Source: JOPF136 sp963773835 (GTDB lineage: Bacteria; Acidobacteriota; Terriglobia; Acidiferrales; UBA7541). From it: DNA of 64,000 bases. Under the pieces are notes generated by a model. That model ran no database searches, was not told where the DNA came from, and worked only from the letters and a program-made list of their open reading frames with translations. Position 1 is the first letter of the stretch, and each line of letters begins with the position of its first letter. Made by a program: the position numbers and the translations under genes. The stretch is taken from assembly GCA_963773835.1 (NCBI GenBank), contig CAVZCQ010000004.1, positions 620,001 to 684,000 on the forward strand, read 5' to 3'. Shown one piece after another: positions 24,572 to 34,148 of this stretch.

Positions 24572-25993
24572 ATGAACGACACGGACCATCGCCGCCTCTC
24601 TCACTCGCTCGACGTTCAGGCCCTCGACGTTTCCGACGAGCTGCTCGAACGCTACAATCAGCCCGGCCCGCGCTACACGAGCTATCCCACCGCTCCCGTC
24701 TGGCAGGATAATTTCGGCGTCGCGGATTTCGAGGGCGTTTGCCGCGCCGCGGACTCGGAAGGCCGCCCCGTCTCGCTCTACCAGCATCTGCCCTTCTGCG
24801 AGAGCCTGTGCCTGTTCTGCGCCTGCAACGTGGTCATCTCCAAGGACAAAACCGGCGCCGCGGCCTATCTCGACACGTTGAAGCGCGAGCTGGAAAACGT
24901 CGCCCGGCACGTCTCCCGCCGGCGCCCCGTCATTCAATTCCACTGGGGCGGCGGAACGCCTACCTATTACTCTCCCGCGCAGCTCGAAGAGTTATTTGGA
25001 TTCACCCGCCAGCATTTCACCTTCTCGCCGGATGCGGAGATCGGCGTGGAAGTGGACCCGCGCGTCACCTCCCGCGAACACCTGGAAACCCTGCGCCGCC
25101 TCGGTTTCAACCGCCTGAGCATGGGCGTGCAGGATTTCACGCCAGAAGTTCAGCAAGCCGTCCACCGCATCCAGGGCTACGAATTGACGCGCGACCTGGT
25201 CGCCGCGGCCCGCCGCCTCGGTTTCGACAGCATCAACGTGGACCTCATCTACGGCCTCCCGCTCCAGACCGCGGAAAGTTTCGCGCACACCGTGGACCAA
25301 ATCATTGAAATCGCGCCCGACCGCATCGCCATGTTCAGCTACGCGCACGTCCCCTGGCTGAAGAAGCAGCAAGGCTCGTTTGCCACCCGCCTGCCCGAAG
25401 GCATGGAAAAATTCCGCATTTTCCGCAAAGGCTTGGAACGTTTTCTGGGCGCGGGCTATGAGTACATCGGCATGGACCACTTCGCGCGTCCCACCGACGA
25501 GCTGGCGCTGGCCCAGCGCAACCGCACCCTGCACCGCAATTTTCAGGGCTACACCACGAAGGCCGGCGCCGACCTCTACGGCATGGGAGTGAGCGCCATC
25601 AGCGGCATCGGCGACGCTTACGCGCAGAACGAACGCGAAGCCGGCCGCTACTCCGCCGCTGTCTCCGCCCGCGGCCTCGCCACCATGCGCGGCTACCGCC
25701 TTACCGCCGACGACCGCATCCGCCGCAGCGTCATCAGCCGCCTGTTGTGCCACACCGTTGTGCGCAAAGACGAAGTCGAGCGGGAATTCTCGCTGCATTT
25801 CGACGACTATTTCGCGCCCGAACTGGAGCGCCTCGCCGTCTGCGCCGCAGACGGGCTCGTCCGCCTCGGCCCCGATTCCGTCGAGGTCGTCGGCCTCGGC
25901 CGCATCTTCATCCGCAACGTAGCCATGATCTTCGATCCCTATCTCGTCGAGCAACGGCTGGCCGAACGTCCCCTGTTTTCGAAAACGCTCTGA
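24572..25993 (+). CDS. hemN: Oxygen-independent coproporphyrinogen III oxidase
   Basis: A 473-residue radical-SAM enzyme. The cysteine motif C76-x3-C80-x2-C83-x-C85 (CESLCLFCAC) is that of true HemN. HWGGGTPTY, the family C-terminal domain and the full length also fit HemN rather than the shorter HemW. The ATG follows GGAGAAC. It performs two oxidative decarboxylations without oxygen, so haem can be made under anoxia. It sits between hemE and hemG, an ordered pathway operon. Confidence 0.95.
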   Translation: MNDTDHRRLSHSLDVQALDVSDELLERYNQPGPRYTSYPTAPVWQDNFGVADFEGVCRAADSEGRPVSLYQHLPFCESLCLFCACNVVISKDKTGAAAYLDTLKRELENVARHVSRRRPVIQFHWGGGTPTYYSPAQLEELFGFTRQHFTFSPDAEIGVEVDPRVTSREHLETLRRLGFNRLSMGVQDFTPEVQQAVHRIQGYELTRDLVAAARRLGFDSINVDLIYGLPLQTAESFAHTVDQIIEIAPDRIAMFSYAHVPWLKKQQGSFATRLPEGMEKFRIFRKGLERFLGAGYEYIGMDHFARPTDELALAQRNRTLHRNFQGYTTKAGADLYGMGVSAISGIGDAYAQNEREAGRYSAAVSARGLATMRGYRLTADDRIRRSVISRLLCHTVVRKDEVEREFSLHFDDYFAPELERLAVCAADGLVRLGPDSVEVVGLGRIFIRNVAMIFDPYLVEQRLAERPLFSKTL

Positions 25994-26011
25994 GGCCCGC
26001 AGCCCGCCCGC

Positions 26012-27394
26012 ATGCGCATCGTCGTCATTGGCGGAGGGATTTCCGGACTGGCGTGCGCCTGGCGCCTCCAGCGCCTGGGCGCCTCCGTGCTCCTCCTCGA
26101 GCAGGAAGACCGCACCGGCGGCGTCATTCGCTCCATCTCCCGCGACGGCGTGCTCTTTGAAGCCGGCCCGCAGAGTTTCCTTCTCGCCCCCGCGCTCGCC
26201 GACCTCATCGCCGAGGCCGGTCTCCAGGACGATCTCCAGCTCGCCAACCCGCGCGCCCCGCGCTATGTAGTCATCGGCGGCCGCCTGCGCAAAGTCCCTC
26301 TCGGCCCGCTCGGCTTCCTGTCCTCGGGATTGATCTCGGCGCGAACGAAGGCGCGGCTGCTCTCCGAGCCCTTCCGCCACGCCACGCCGCCCGATGACGA
26401 CGAATCCATCGCCGCTTTCATCCGCCGCAAATTCGGCGACGACCTTCTGGACCGCCTCGTCGCGCCCATGGTCTCTGGAATTTACGCCGGCGATCCGGAG
26501 CGGCTGAGCCTGCGCGGCGCGTTTCCCGCGCTCCACCAGTGGGAGAAGCAGTTCGGCAGCGTACTTCGCGGCATGATCAAATCCCGCCCGGCGAAGGACG
26601 AGTCCCCGGGCGGCAACCAGCGCAGTTCTTCGCGTCCCGGCCTCGCCGCGCTCGCGCACGGAAACGAATCGCTCGTCGCGCGCCTGGCCGAGCGTCTCGG
26701 CGATTCCGTCCAGCGCGGCGCTCGCGTGCTCTCGATCAGCCGCGCGCCCGCGGGGAGCGAGGCGCGCTTTGAAGTGGTCTCCAACCGCGCGGGCCAGCGC
26801 GAAACGATTCCCGCCGCGGCCGTGGTCGTGGCCGCACCTGCGCGCGTCGCTGCGAGCCTCCTCGCCCCGCTGCTGCCCGCCGCCGCTGAGCTCGCCGGCA
26901 TCGAGTACGCCCCCGTGGCCGTTGTGGCCGGCAGCTATTCCACCGAGCATCTCTCCCGCCCGCTCGATGGTTTCGGTTTTCTCGCTCCGCGCGCCGAACA
27001 CCTGCGCGTGCTGGGCACGGTCTGGAATTCGTCGCTCTTCGCCGGACGCGTGCCCGAAGGACAAACTCTGCTCACCAGTTTCGTCGGCGGCATGACCGAT
27101 CCCGCCGCTGCTGGCCTGCCTGACGAGGCCCTCTACCAGACTGTCGAATCCGAACTCCGCCGCGTATTGGGTTTGCTGCTGGCGCCGCGCGTCCGATGCG
27201 CGCACCGTTGGCCCCAGGCCATCCCGCAATACAACCTGGGCCACGCTGAACTGCTCCGCCGCGTCCGCGCCGCCCTCGCAGAGTCTCCCGGCCTTTTCCT
27301 TGCCGGCAGCTATCTGGAAGGCCCCGCAATCGGCGCCTGCGTAGCCGTCTCCAACCGCGTCGCCGAACTCGCGGCCCCTGTTCGTTCCTCGTAG
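26012..27394 (+). CDS. hemG: Protoporphyrinogen oxidase (HemY/PgoX type flavoprotein)
   Basis: A 460-residue flavoprotein with an N-terminal dinucleotide-binding motif IGGGISGLACAWRL (residues 6-19). RTGGVIRS and the C-terminal FLAGSYLEGPAIGACVAVSNRVAE complete the FAD site. It oxidises protoporphyrinogen IX, or coproporphyrinogen III in the coproporphyrin branch, using oxygen. With HemN upstream the protoporphyrin route is likelier. The 18-base gap after hemN indicates one operon. The stop codon lies within a GTAGGGGC repeat arm. Confidence 0.93.
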   Translation: MRIVVIGGGISGLACAWRLQRLGASVLLLEQEDRTGGVIRSISRDGVLFEAGPQSFLLAPALADLIAEAGLQDDLQLANPRAPRYVVIGGRLRKVPLGPLGFLSSGLISARTKARLLSEPFRHATPPDDDESIAAFIRRKFGDDLLDRLVAPMVSGIYAGDPERLSLRGAFPALHQWEKQFGSVLRGMIKSRPAKDESPGGNQRSSSRPGLAALAHGNESLVARLAERLGDSVQRGARVLSISRAPAGSEARFEVVSNRAGQRETIPAAAVVVAAPARVAASLLAPLLPAAAELAGIEYAPVAVVAGSYSTEHLSRPLDGFGFLAPRAEHLRVLGTVWNSSLFAGRVPEGQTLLTSFVGGMTDPAAAGLPDEALYQTVESELRRVLGLLLAPRVRCAHRWPQAIPQYNLGHAELLRRVRAALAESPGLFLAGSYLEGPAIGACVAVSNRVAELAAPVRSS

Positions 27395-27456
27395 GGGCGC
27401 TGCTCGCTGCGCCCTCTGCGTCGGGGCATCCCGCAGTGGCGGAATCGTGCCCCTAC
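27391..27456. repeat. Interrupted GTAGGGGC inverted repeat after hemG
   Basis: GTAGGGGC (27391-27398) and GCCCCTAC (27449-27456) flank about 50 bases; the left arm supplies the hemG stop. This is the same arm sequence as the perfect palindrome at 20146-20173. The rest of the 317-base gap to the ADOP gene (27457-27711) has no gene I can support. It contains a smaller inverted repeat around CTGTGCGCCGGGCGCACAG near 27579-27599, which resembles part of the repeat at 44916-45010. Confidence 0.55.
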
Positions 27457-27711
27457 AACCACCGGCGCCAATAATTGCCACGGGCGCCCGTCCCCGAGCG
27501 CCCCAGCACTCGTCAAAGGGCATCTTCCACATTCTTAGCGCCCCCCCCACGCTCCCCGAAATCAGCGCGATTCTAGGCCCTGTGCGCCGGGCGCACAGCG
27601 CCGCCTCGTGGAGGTGGGTGCGGCCCCCGCCGTCCAAGGCTCTTCCTGGGGCGCAATTTCGCTCGAAACCTCCCGGTGCCGTGCCCGTCTAATTGCTCCA
27701 GGGGGTGGCTC

Positions 27712-30144
27712 ATGAATTCTCTGCTCCAAGACCTCCGCTACACCCTCCGCCAATTGAAGAAAAACCCCGGCGTCACCGCTGCGGTCGTGCTCGTTCTTGC
27801 GCTGGGCGTGGCTGCCAACGCCGTCACGCTCACCCTGCTTCAGGCCACGCTGCTGCGGCGCCTGCCGTATCCCGAGCCGGACCGCCTGGTCCAGCTATGG
27901 ACCACCCGGAACACGGGTGTCTTCACCCGCACCGAATTTTCCTATCCCGATTTCGCCGACTATCGCGAGCGCAACCAGGCGTTCGAATCCCTCGGCAGCT
28001 TTTCCCGGACGGGCGCCACCTACCTCAGCCCGCAGGGCGCCGAGGAGGTGCACGTCACCTTCTGCAGCGCCAACTTTTTCGACGTGCTGCGCGTCACCCC
28101 CGCTCTCGGCCGCACCTTCCAGGCCGGCGAGGACACACCGAAAGCGGTACGCACCGCCATGCTCACCTATGCCGGATGGCAACGGCGGTTCGGCGGCGAC
28201 CCGCACATCGTCGGCAAATCGGCCGTGCTCGACGACGAGCCGCGCGTAATTGTCGGGGTGCTCCCGCGCGATTTCCAGTTCGCTCCCAGCCGCTCGTCCG
28301 AATTCTGGCTGCCATTCCGCATCCAGGGCTGGCGCGAGCGCCGCAACGCTCACTGGCTTTATCCGGTGGGACGCCTGAAGCCCGGAGTCAGCATGGCCCA
28401 GGCGCAGGCCGCGCTCTCTACCCTCGCTGCGCAGCTCACCCATGAGTATCCGGACTCCAACACCAACGTTGGCGTGCAGGTGGTGGGTTTGCGCGAGCAG
28501 ATCGTCGGCGACGTGCGGCCCGTTCTCCTGCTCCTGATGGCCGCCGTGGGATGCTTTCTGCTCATCACCTGCGGCAACCTTGCCGGTCTGCTGCTCAGCC
28601 AGGCCATCGGCCGGCAGAGAGAGATGTCCATTCGCCTGTCGCTGGGCGCCAGCCGCGGCCGAATCGTCCGGCAACTGCTCACCGAAAGCAGTGTTCTCTC
28701 TCTAATCAGCGGGCTGACTGGAGCCGGACTGAGCGTGTGGCTGTTACCCGCCGCGCTCGGAAGCATTCCAAAAGAGGAATTGCTGGCGATGCCTGCGTGG
28801 CAGGGCCTGCAGGTGGATGGCGGCTTTCTGCTGGTGGCGCTGGGCCTGGCGCTCGCCACCGGTATTCTGTTCGGCCTCGCGCCGGCTCTGCTGGCTTTCC
28901 GGCCGGAGCTGCGCGCGTCCCTGGCCGAATCCGGCCGCTGCTCCGACGGTATCGAGCGCCACCGCCTGCGGAACGGACTGGTGATTGCCGAGATTGCGCT
29001 GGCTCTCGTGCTGCTCTACGGTGGCGGGCTGATGCTAAAAAGCCTGTCGCTCGTCCTGCGCACCGATCCCGGTTTTCGAACCGGCGATCTGCTGACGCTC
29101 CAGTTGCTTCTTCCCGGCAAGAAATATCCGAAAGATGCGGATGCGGTCGCCTTCCAGGAGCGCATGCTGGCCAACTTCGCGGCCCTGCCCGGCGTCCGGG
29201 GCGCCGCCACCACGAGCACTCTGCCGCTGTCCGGCGGAGGCAACACTTCGCGTTTCGTCCGTGAGGGCCATCGCACCCCCGGAGAAATGGAAGCCTACGA
29301 AGCCAACAGCCGCGAAGTGAACGCCCAGTATTTCAGCGTCATGGGCGTTCCCCTGCGCGCCGGCCGCGCATTCACCGAACACGACGACGCCGGCGCCCCC
29401 CACGTGGCCATCATCAACCAGACGCTCGCGGACTGGATGTACCGGGGAGAAGACCCCATCGGGCAGCGCATCGACTTCACCTATACGAAGGACCCCAACC
29501 TTTGGCAAATCGTCGGCGTGGTGGGCGATGAAAATATGACCGCGCTGGATGCCCCTCCCAATCCGGTGATATATACGCCGTTTGCGCAGGATCCCGACTC
29601 CTACATCAACGTCGTGCTGCGCACCGCGCAACCGCCCGATAGCCTCGCGCCTTCGGCGGAGCGCGTCATCCGCGAGATGGACCCCACTGTGCCGGTGTTC
29701 GGCGTCGAATCCATGGCCGGGATCATCGCCGAATCGCCGTCCATTTTCGTGCGCCGCTCGCCCGCCTATCTGATTGCCGCATTTGGCGCATTGGGCCTGC
29801 TGCTCGCCGCGGTGGGGCTCTACAGCTTGCTGTCGTATGCCGTGGCCCAGCGCAAACGCGAGCTGGGAATTCGCATGGCGCTCGGCGCGCAGAAGCGCGA
29901 TGTGCTCGCGCTCATCGTGGGCGGAGGTCTGCGTCTGACACTGGCGGGAATCGCGCTGGGAGTGGCCTGCGCGCTGGGCGTCTCGCGCCTGCTGGCGAGT
30001 TTTCTCTATCAGGTAAAACCCGGGGATTTATTCACCATCAGCGCAGTGAGTATGCTTCTGCTTTTCGTCGCGCTCGCCGCCACCAGCCAGCCTGCCTGGC
30101 GAGCGGCAGCGATCGACCCGATTCAGTCGCTGCGGGAAGAATAG
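27712..30144 (+). CDS. ADOP-type ABC transporter permease (MacB/FtsX family)
   Basis: The 810-residue permease opens with LLQDLRYTLRQLKKNPGVTA, the hallmark of acidobacterial duplicated orphan permeases. It has a MacB-like periplasmic domain after the first helix (about residues 50-250). An FtsX domain follows (about 270-390), then a second periplasmic domain and a second FtsX domain (about 690-800) ending PAWRAAAIDPIQSLREE. No ATPase gene is adjacent, consistent with the orphan label. The ATG at 27712 follows GGGGGTGG; an in-frame ATG 36 bases upstream is less likely. Role: probably efflux or mechanotransmission; substrate unknown. Confidence 0.9.
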   Translation: MNSLLQDLRYTLRQLKKNPGVTAAVVLVLALGVAANAVTLTLLQATLLRRLPYPEPDRLVQLWTTRNTGVFTRTEFSYPDFADYRERNQAFESLGSFSRTGATYLSPQGAEEVHVTFCSANFFDVLRVTPALGRTFQAGEDTPKAVRTAMLTYAGWQRRFGGDPHIVGKSAVLDDEPRVIVGVLPRDFQFAPSRSSEFWLPFRIQGWRERRNAHWLYPVGRLKPGVSMAQAQAALSTLAAQLTHEYPDSNTNVGVQVVGLREQIVGDVRPVLLLLMAAVGCFLLITCGNLAGLLLSQAIGRQREMSIRLSLGASRGRIVRQLLTESSVLSLISGLTGAGLSVWLLPAALGSIPKEELLAMPAWQGLQVDGGFLLVALGLALATGILFGLAPALLAFRPELRASLAESGRCSDGIERHRLRNGLVIAEIALALVLLYGGGLMLKSLSLVLRTDPGFRTGDLLTLQLLLPGKKYPKDADAVAFQERMLANFAALPGVRGAATTSTLPLSGGGNTSRFVREGHRTPGEMEAYEANSREVNAQYFSVMGVPLRAGRAFTEHDDAGAPHVAIINQTLADWMYRGEDPIGQRIDFTYTKDPNLWQIVGVVGDENMTALDAPPNPVIYTPFAQDPDSYINVVLRTAQPPDSLAPSAERVIREMDPTVPVFGVESMAGIIAESPSIFVRRSPAYLIAAFGALGLLLAAVGLYSLLSYAVAQRKRELGIRMALGAQKRDVLALIVGGGLRLTLAGIALGVACALGVSRLLASFLYQVKPGDLFTISAVSMLLLFVALAATSQPAWRAAAIDPIQSLREE

Positions 30145-30200
30145 GCCGCCGTCCCTCGCCGGCCCGGGCCAGTTGGTCCACTACACGCTTCCCCTGCAGC

Positions 30201-30230
30201 TTGACACTCACCCCGCTGCGGGCGTACTAA
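30201..30230 (+). promoter_or_regulatory. Candidate promoter of the histidine kinase gene
   Basis: A perfect TTGACA (30201-30206) is followed after 18 bases by TACTAA (30225-30230), a weak -10 box. The implied leader is about 57 bases. Confidence 0.4.
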
Positions 30231-30293
30231 CTTAGGCGCTGGCAAATAGGCGAGCCGTGCCCACAGTGCGAGCCTCTCTCACGGCCAGCAGCC

Positions 30294-31232
30294 ATGCCCG
30301 AACGCGCCAAACGCCTTCTGATCGCCGCTGGCCTGGGACTTCTCGTCGCCGTCGTCAATGACCGCCTGGACGTCGAATTCACCCGCCTCGGCGTACCTCT
30401 GGCCTCCACGTTTCTCAACGATTTAATCATCGGGGCCGTAGCCGCCGTGAGCGCCTACGCCTGGGCCGCCGTCCTCGCGGAACGGAGCGAACGCCTGGCC
30501 TCGGCGGAGAGGCTCCGGGAGGAGGGCGTGCTGCACGAGCGCACGCGCCTGGCCCGCGAAATTCACGACACGCTCGCTCAGGGCTTTGCCGCCATCATCG
30601 TCAACCTGGAAGCCGCCGGCGACTGCCTGGCGAAATCTCCCGACGCCCGCGCCCTCTGCGACCGCGCCCTGCGCATCAGCCGCGAGAGCCTGGCCGAGGC
30701 CCGTTCCATGGCCCGCGGCCTCCGGCCGCTCACCCGCGAAGGAGAAAACCTGTGCCGCGCGGTTTCGCGCATCGCCGAATCCCTGGATGGCGGCTCCGGC
30801 CTTCGCGTCAAATGCTTTGTCGAGGAGATGTCCGGCCACGTGCCCCAGGAGATCGAGGCGGAGCTCCTGCAAATCATCCGGGAAGCGCTGGCGAATGTGG
30901 TGCGCCACGCCGGAGCGCGCGAGGCGCGCGTGGTGATGCGCGCCGAGGGCAATCTCATTCAGATGTGCGTGGAAGACGACGGGTGCGGCTTCCATCCGGA
31001 AAATCCTGCAGCCTCAAAGGGCTTCGGCCTTACCAGCATGCGCGAACGGGCCAGGAACCTGGGTGGCGTGCTCTGGGTGTACAGCCGCCCCGGCCAGGGC
31101 ACCCAGGTGGCCGCCTGTATTCCTTTCGACGAGGATTCCGATCCGCATAGCGAATCGCGCCGCCCGCCGGCCGCATCCGAATTGCCGTCGCCCATCGCTC
31201 CGCCGCCGTTCGCCAGGGACTCGAGACGTTAG
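30294..31232 (+). CDS. Orphan sensor histidine kinase (HisKA_3/NarL type)
   Basis: A 312-residue membrane kinase. Two N-terminal helices (LLIAAGLGLLVAVV and LNDLIIGAVAAVSAYAWAAV) have almost no periplasmic loop, so the sensed signal is probably within the membrane or cytoplasm. The dimerisation motif RLAREIHDTLAQGFAAI carries H91. The ATP domain shows EALANVVRHAGA (N box), VEDDGCGF (G1) and GLTSMRERA (G2). Such kinases phosphorylate LuxR-type response regulators; none is encoded next to it. It follows the ADOP gene by 149 bases. Confidence 0.88.
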   Translation: MPERAKRLLIAAGLGLLVAVVNDRLDVEFTRLGVPLASTFLNDLIIGAVAAVSAYAWAAVLAERSERLASAERLREEGVLHERTRLAREIHDTLAQGFAAIIVNLEAAGDCLAKSPDARALCDRALRISRESLAEARSMARGLRPLTREGENLCRAVSRIAESLDGGSGLRVKCFVEEMSGHVPQEIEAELLQIIREALANVVRHAGAREARVVMRAEGNLIQMCVEDDGCGFHPENPAASKGFGLTSMRERARNLGGVLWVYSRPGQGTQVAACIPFDEDSDPHSESRRPPAASELPSPIAPPPFARDSRR

Positions 31233-31343
31233 GCCATCATTGCCCACCTGAAAATCGTTCCGCAGACCACTCCCGAATCGGTTTCGCAGGGGCGCCAACG
31301 CCCGTCACGAATCGCCGCACGGCGCCTGTGCTATCCTGATTTT

Positions 31344-31679
31344 ATGGCCGACGCGCCGAAAACTCGCCGCGCAATGCTCGAGGAATTTCTGGCCGCAAAT
31401 CCCGCCGACGCGTTTGCCCGTTACGGCCTGGCGCTGGAATGCGTGAACGCCGGCGATGACGCCGCTGCCGAAACGCATTTTCGCCAGCTTCTGGCCGCGC
31501 ATCCGGAATACGTGCCCAGCTACTACCATTACGGCCAGCTCCTGGTGAAACTGGCCCGCGCCGCCGACGCGCAGAACACGTTCCGCCAGGGCATCGCAGC
31601 CGCGAAGAAGGCCGGAGACACGCACGCACTGAGCGAGCTGGAGGCGGCGCTGGAAGAGACAGTGACCGGTGATCGGTGA
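31344..31679 (+). CDS. Small TPR protein
   Basis: A 111-residue protein with about two and a half tetratricopeptide repeats (FARYGLALECVNAGDDAAAETHFRQLLAAHPEY and the following unit). There is no signal peptide. A TATCCT -10-like box (31332-31337) puts the transcription start exactly at the ATG, so the mRNA may be leaderless. The last codons (TVTGDR and stop) lie within the GTGACTG repeat that follows, suggesting the repeat altered the original C-terminus. Likely an adaptor; partner unknown. Confidence 0.7.
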   Translation: MADAPKTRRAMLEEFLAANPADAFARYGLALECVNAGDDAAAETHFRQLLAAHPEYVPSYYHYGQLLVKLARAADAQNTFRQGIAAAKKAGDTHALSELEAALEETVTGDR

Positions 31680-31763
31680 CTGGTGACTGGTGACTGGATG
31701 AAAAACCACTTCAATCCCGGCCGCGTCCCCTCCCCACCAGTCACGAGTCACCAGTCACCAGTC
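31658..31763. repeat. Inverted arrays of a GGTGACT unit
   Basis: The left arm (31658-31695) is a tandem array of GGTGACT/GGTGATC units. The right arm (31734-31763) has the complementary CCAGTCA units, so the region could form a 30-bp stem. A second copy with the same design is at 51061-51261. It sits between the TPR and LON-domain genes. Confidence 0.75.
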
Positions 31764-31825
31764 ACGCGCGGCCGATCAGCAGTTAGCCGCGCCGCCCCGC
31801 GACACGCCTCCTGACACGAACACCG

Positions 31826-32446
31826 ATGGCCGCCACGCGCATCCCACTCTTCCCCCTTGAAGTCGTCCTCTTCCCCGGCGAGTTGCTGCCCCTGCACATT
31901 TTCGAGCCGCGCTACAAGGAAATGATTCGCGAGTGCAACGAAAAGAAGCAGGCCTTCGGCGTGGTGCTCGCCGCCGACGATGGCATCGCGGAAATCGCCT
32001 GCACCGCCGAGCTCCTGCAGATCGCCAAAACCTACGACAACGGCGAAATGGACATCATCACCGTGGGCCGGCGCGTCTTCCGCATCCTCGAAGTGGTGGA
32101 GGAGCGCAGCTTCTACGAGGCCGAAGTGGAGTACGTGGACGAGGAGTCGCCGCCGCATCAGGTGCCCACCACCGCCCTGCTGCAACTGTTCGAGAAGTGC
32201 TACCACGCCGCCTTCCAGCAGCCGCCCGACCGCGCCTCGCTGGCCAAAGCTCCCGTCGTCTCCTACCACATTGCCGGAGCGCTTCCCCTGGAGTTGGCCT
32301 ACAAACAGAAATTGCTCGAGATGCGCGACGAGGAAGAGCGCCGCCACAGCCTGGAGCTGAACCTGGCCCGCTGGCTCGAGCAGTTGGAAATCGCCAACCG
32401 CGCCCGCCGCCTGTCCGGAGGCAATGGCCACCCGCACTACAACTGA
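31826..32446 (+). CDS. LON substrate-binding-domain protein
   Basis: A 206-residue stand-alone LON N-terminal domain: IPLFPLEVVLFPGELLPLHIFEPRYKEMI is the family opening and FGVVLAADDG the next strand. There is no ATPase or protease part, as in many free-standing bacterial homologues of unknown function. The C-terminal 80 residues are helical (LELNLARWLEQLEIANRARRL). It lies upstream of the MoxR/VWA pair with a promoter between, so a link is possible but not shown. Confidence 0.87.
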   Translation: MAATRIPLFPLEVVLFPGELLPLHIFEPRYKEMIRECNEKKQAFGVVLAADDGIAEIACTAELLQIAKTYDNGEMDIITVGRRVFRILEVVEERSFYEAEVEYVDEESPPHQVPTTALLQLFEKCYHAAFQQPPDRASLAKAPVVSYHIAGALPLELAYKQKLLEMRDEEERRHSLELNLARWLEQLEIANRARRLSGGNGHPHYN

Positions 32447-32519
32447 AAATCCCCCGGCCATGCATGCGGCCGTCGAAACGCCAGCGGCCTGGTTTTCGCA
32501 AAAGCCTCGGCGGGCAGGC

Positions 32520-32525
32520 TATAAT
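32520..32525 (+). promoter_or_regulatory. -10 box before the MoxR-like gene
   Basis: A perfect TATAAT lies 31 bases before the ATG. No convincing -35 box is seen at 16-18 bases upstream. GGAAAGGA follows but is about 17 bases from the start codon. Confidence 0.45.
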
Positions 32526-32555
32526 CATTAGGAAAGGAAACGCATCCAACTTTCT

Positions 32556-34064
32556 ATGTCCTCGACTGCCATCCCTATCTCCCAATTGCCAGCCACGCTC
32601 GGCGAGTTGCGCCGCAGCTCCTGGCCGGAAGAGCGCATTGCCTCTCGCAGCGTAAGGCAGGAGACACGCGAAAACCTGTTGCGCATGCTGGCCTCCGGAG
32701 AGGCGCTGTTTCCCGGCGTGCACGGCTATGAAGACACGGTGGTGCCCCAGATCGTCAATGCGCTGCTCTCGCGGCAGAATTTCATCCTGCTGGGGCTTCG
32801 CGGGCAGGCCAAGAGCCGCATCCTGCGCGGCCTGATCAGCTTTCTCGACGAATATCTCCCGGTCATCGCCGGCTGCGAAATCAACGACAATCCTTACCGG
32901 CCCATCTGCAAGGCGTGCCGCGAGCGCATCGCCCGCCACGGCGAGGAAACGCCCATCGCCTGGCTGCCGCGCAGCGAGCGCTACGTCGAGAAGCTGGCCA
33001 CGCCCGACGTCACCATTGCCGACATCATCGGCGACGTGGACCCCATCCGCGCCGCCCGCGGCGGACGCGACCTCTCCGACGAGCTGACCATGCACTACGG
33101 CCTGCTGCCGCGCGCCAACCGCGGCGTGTTCGCCATCAACGAGCTGCCCGATCTCGCCGGAAAAATCCAGGTGGGACTGTTCAACATCATGCAGGAAGGC
33201 GACATCCAGATTAAAGGCTACCCGCTGCGCCTGCCGCTGGACGTGCTGCTCGTCTTCACCGCGAATCCGGAAGATTACACCGCGCGCGGAAAAATTATCA
33301 CCCCGCTCAAAGACCGGATCGGCGCGGAAATCCGCACCCATTATCCCGCCTCCGTCGAAGAAGGCCTGCGCATCACCCAGCAGGAAGCCTGGACCGAGCG
33401 CGGCGAGCACATCCCGCTGGAAATTCCCGACTACGTTCGCGAGGTCATCGAGCAGATCGCTTTCCTGGCGCGCGAGGATAAACGCGTGGACAAACGCTCC
33501 GGCGTCAGCCAGCGGTTGCCCATCTCCGTCGTGGAATCCGTGGCCAGCAACGCCGAGCAGCGCGCCGTGCGGTTGCAGCAGCGCCCGGCGGTGGCGCGCG
33601 TCTCCGATCTCTACGCCGCCATGCCCTCCATCACCGGAAAAATCGAGCTGGAATACGAGGGAGAGCTGCGCGGCGCGGACACGGTGGCCCGCGAACTGAT
33701 CCGCGGCGCCATCGGCCGCGTCTTCGAGCACCACTTCAGCGGCGTCAACGTGGACAAGACCGTCGAGTGGTTCCAGAACGGCGGCGAGCTGAAGCTTTCT
33801 CCCCATCTTCCCGCCCGCGACGAACTTGCCATGATGAAAAAAGTGCCCGGCCTTCTCGAACGGCTGGACCGCGTGGGCGTTCGTGGCGACAGCCCGCCAG
33901 CGCTCGTGGTGGCCGGCGCCGAGTTTGTCCTGGAAGGACTGTGGGCGCACCGGCGCGTGAGCCGCAGCGAGGAGCGCGGCTACCACGCCGAGGCCCCGCG
34001 ACCCTCGGAACCGCGCGAACCGGAGCCCTATTCCGGGCGGCCGCCGAGGCGACAGTTCAATTGA
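32556..34064 (+). CDS. MoxR/magnesium-chelatase-like AAA+ ATPase
   Basis: A 502-residue AAA+ protein. Walker A is LLGLRGQAKSR (residues 78-88; the GxxGxAKS form of MoxR/BchD). Walker B reads GVFAINELPDL, with N195 where aspartate is usual and E196 kept. Sensor 1 is VFTANPEDYT, and the arginine finger region is PLKDRIGAEI. A C-x2-C pair (C118, C121), with C107 nearby, is inserted between Walker A and B and could bind metal. The VWA protein encoded 84 bases downstream is the usual partner. MoxR-VWA pairs act as chaperones or metal-insertion machines for specific targets; the target here is not known. Confidence 0.85.
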   Translation: MSSTAIPISQLPATLGELRRSSWPEERIASRSVRQETRENLLRMLASGEALFPGVHGYEDTVVPQIVNALLSRQNFILLGLRGQAKSRILRGLISFLDEYLPVIAGCEINDNPYRPICKACRERIARHGEETPIAWLPRSERYVEKLATPDVTIADIIGDVDPIRAARGGRDLSDELTMHYGLLPRANRGVFAINELPDLAGKIQVGLFNIMQEGDIQIKGYPLRLPLDVLLVFTANPEDYTARGKIITPLKDRIGAEIRTHYPASVEEGLRITQQEAWTERGEHIPLEIPDYVREVIEQIAFLAREDKRVDKRSGVSQRLPISVVESVASNAEQRAVRLQQRPAVARVSDLYAAMPSITGKIELEYEGELRGADTVARELIRGAIGRVFEHHFSGVNVDKTVEWFQNGGELKLSPHLPARDELAMMKKVPGLLERLDRVGVRGDSPPALVVAGAEFVLEGLWAHRRVSRSEERGYHAEAPRPSEPREPEPYSGRPPRRQFN

Positions 34065-34148
34065 GAGCCGGATTATGTTAACCCCCAGCGGCTTGCAAAA
34101 ACTGGCCCACATCCGCAAAAAACCGCGTCTTCCCATTGTGGGAATTTC

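Noticed and set aside
23339..25993. An 884-codon frame joining hemE and hemN regions
   Set aside because: The first 410 codons are an Arg/Pro-rich shadow of hemE in another frame; hemN starts at 24572 with GGAGAAC.
24992..27637. An 881-codon minus-strand frame opposite hemN and hemG
   Set aside because: It is antisense to two well-supported genes and shows the Gly/Ala/Glu-rich composition of a GC-driven shadow.
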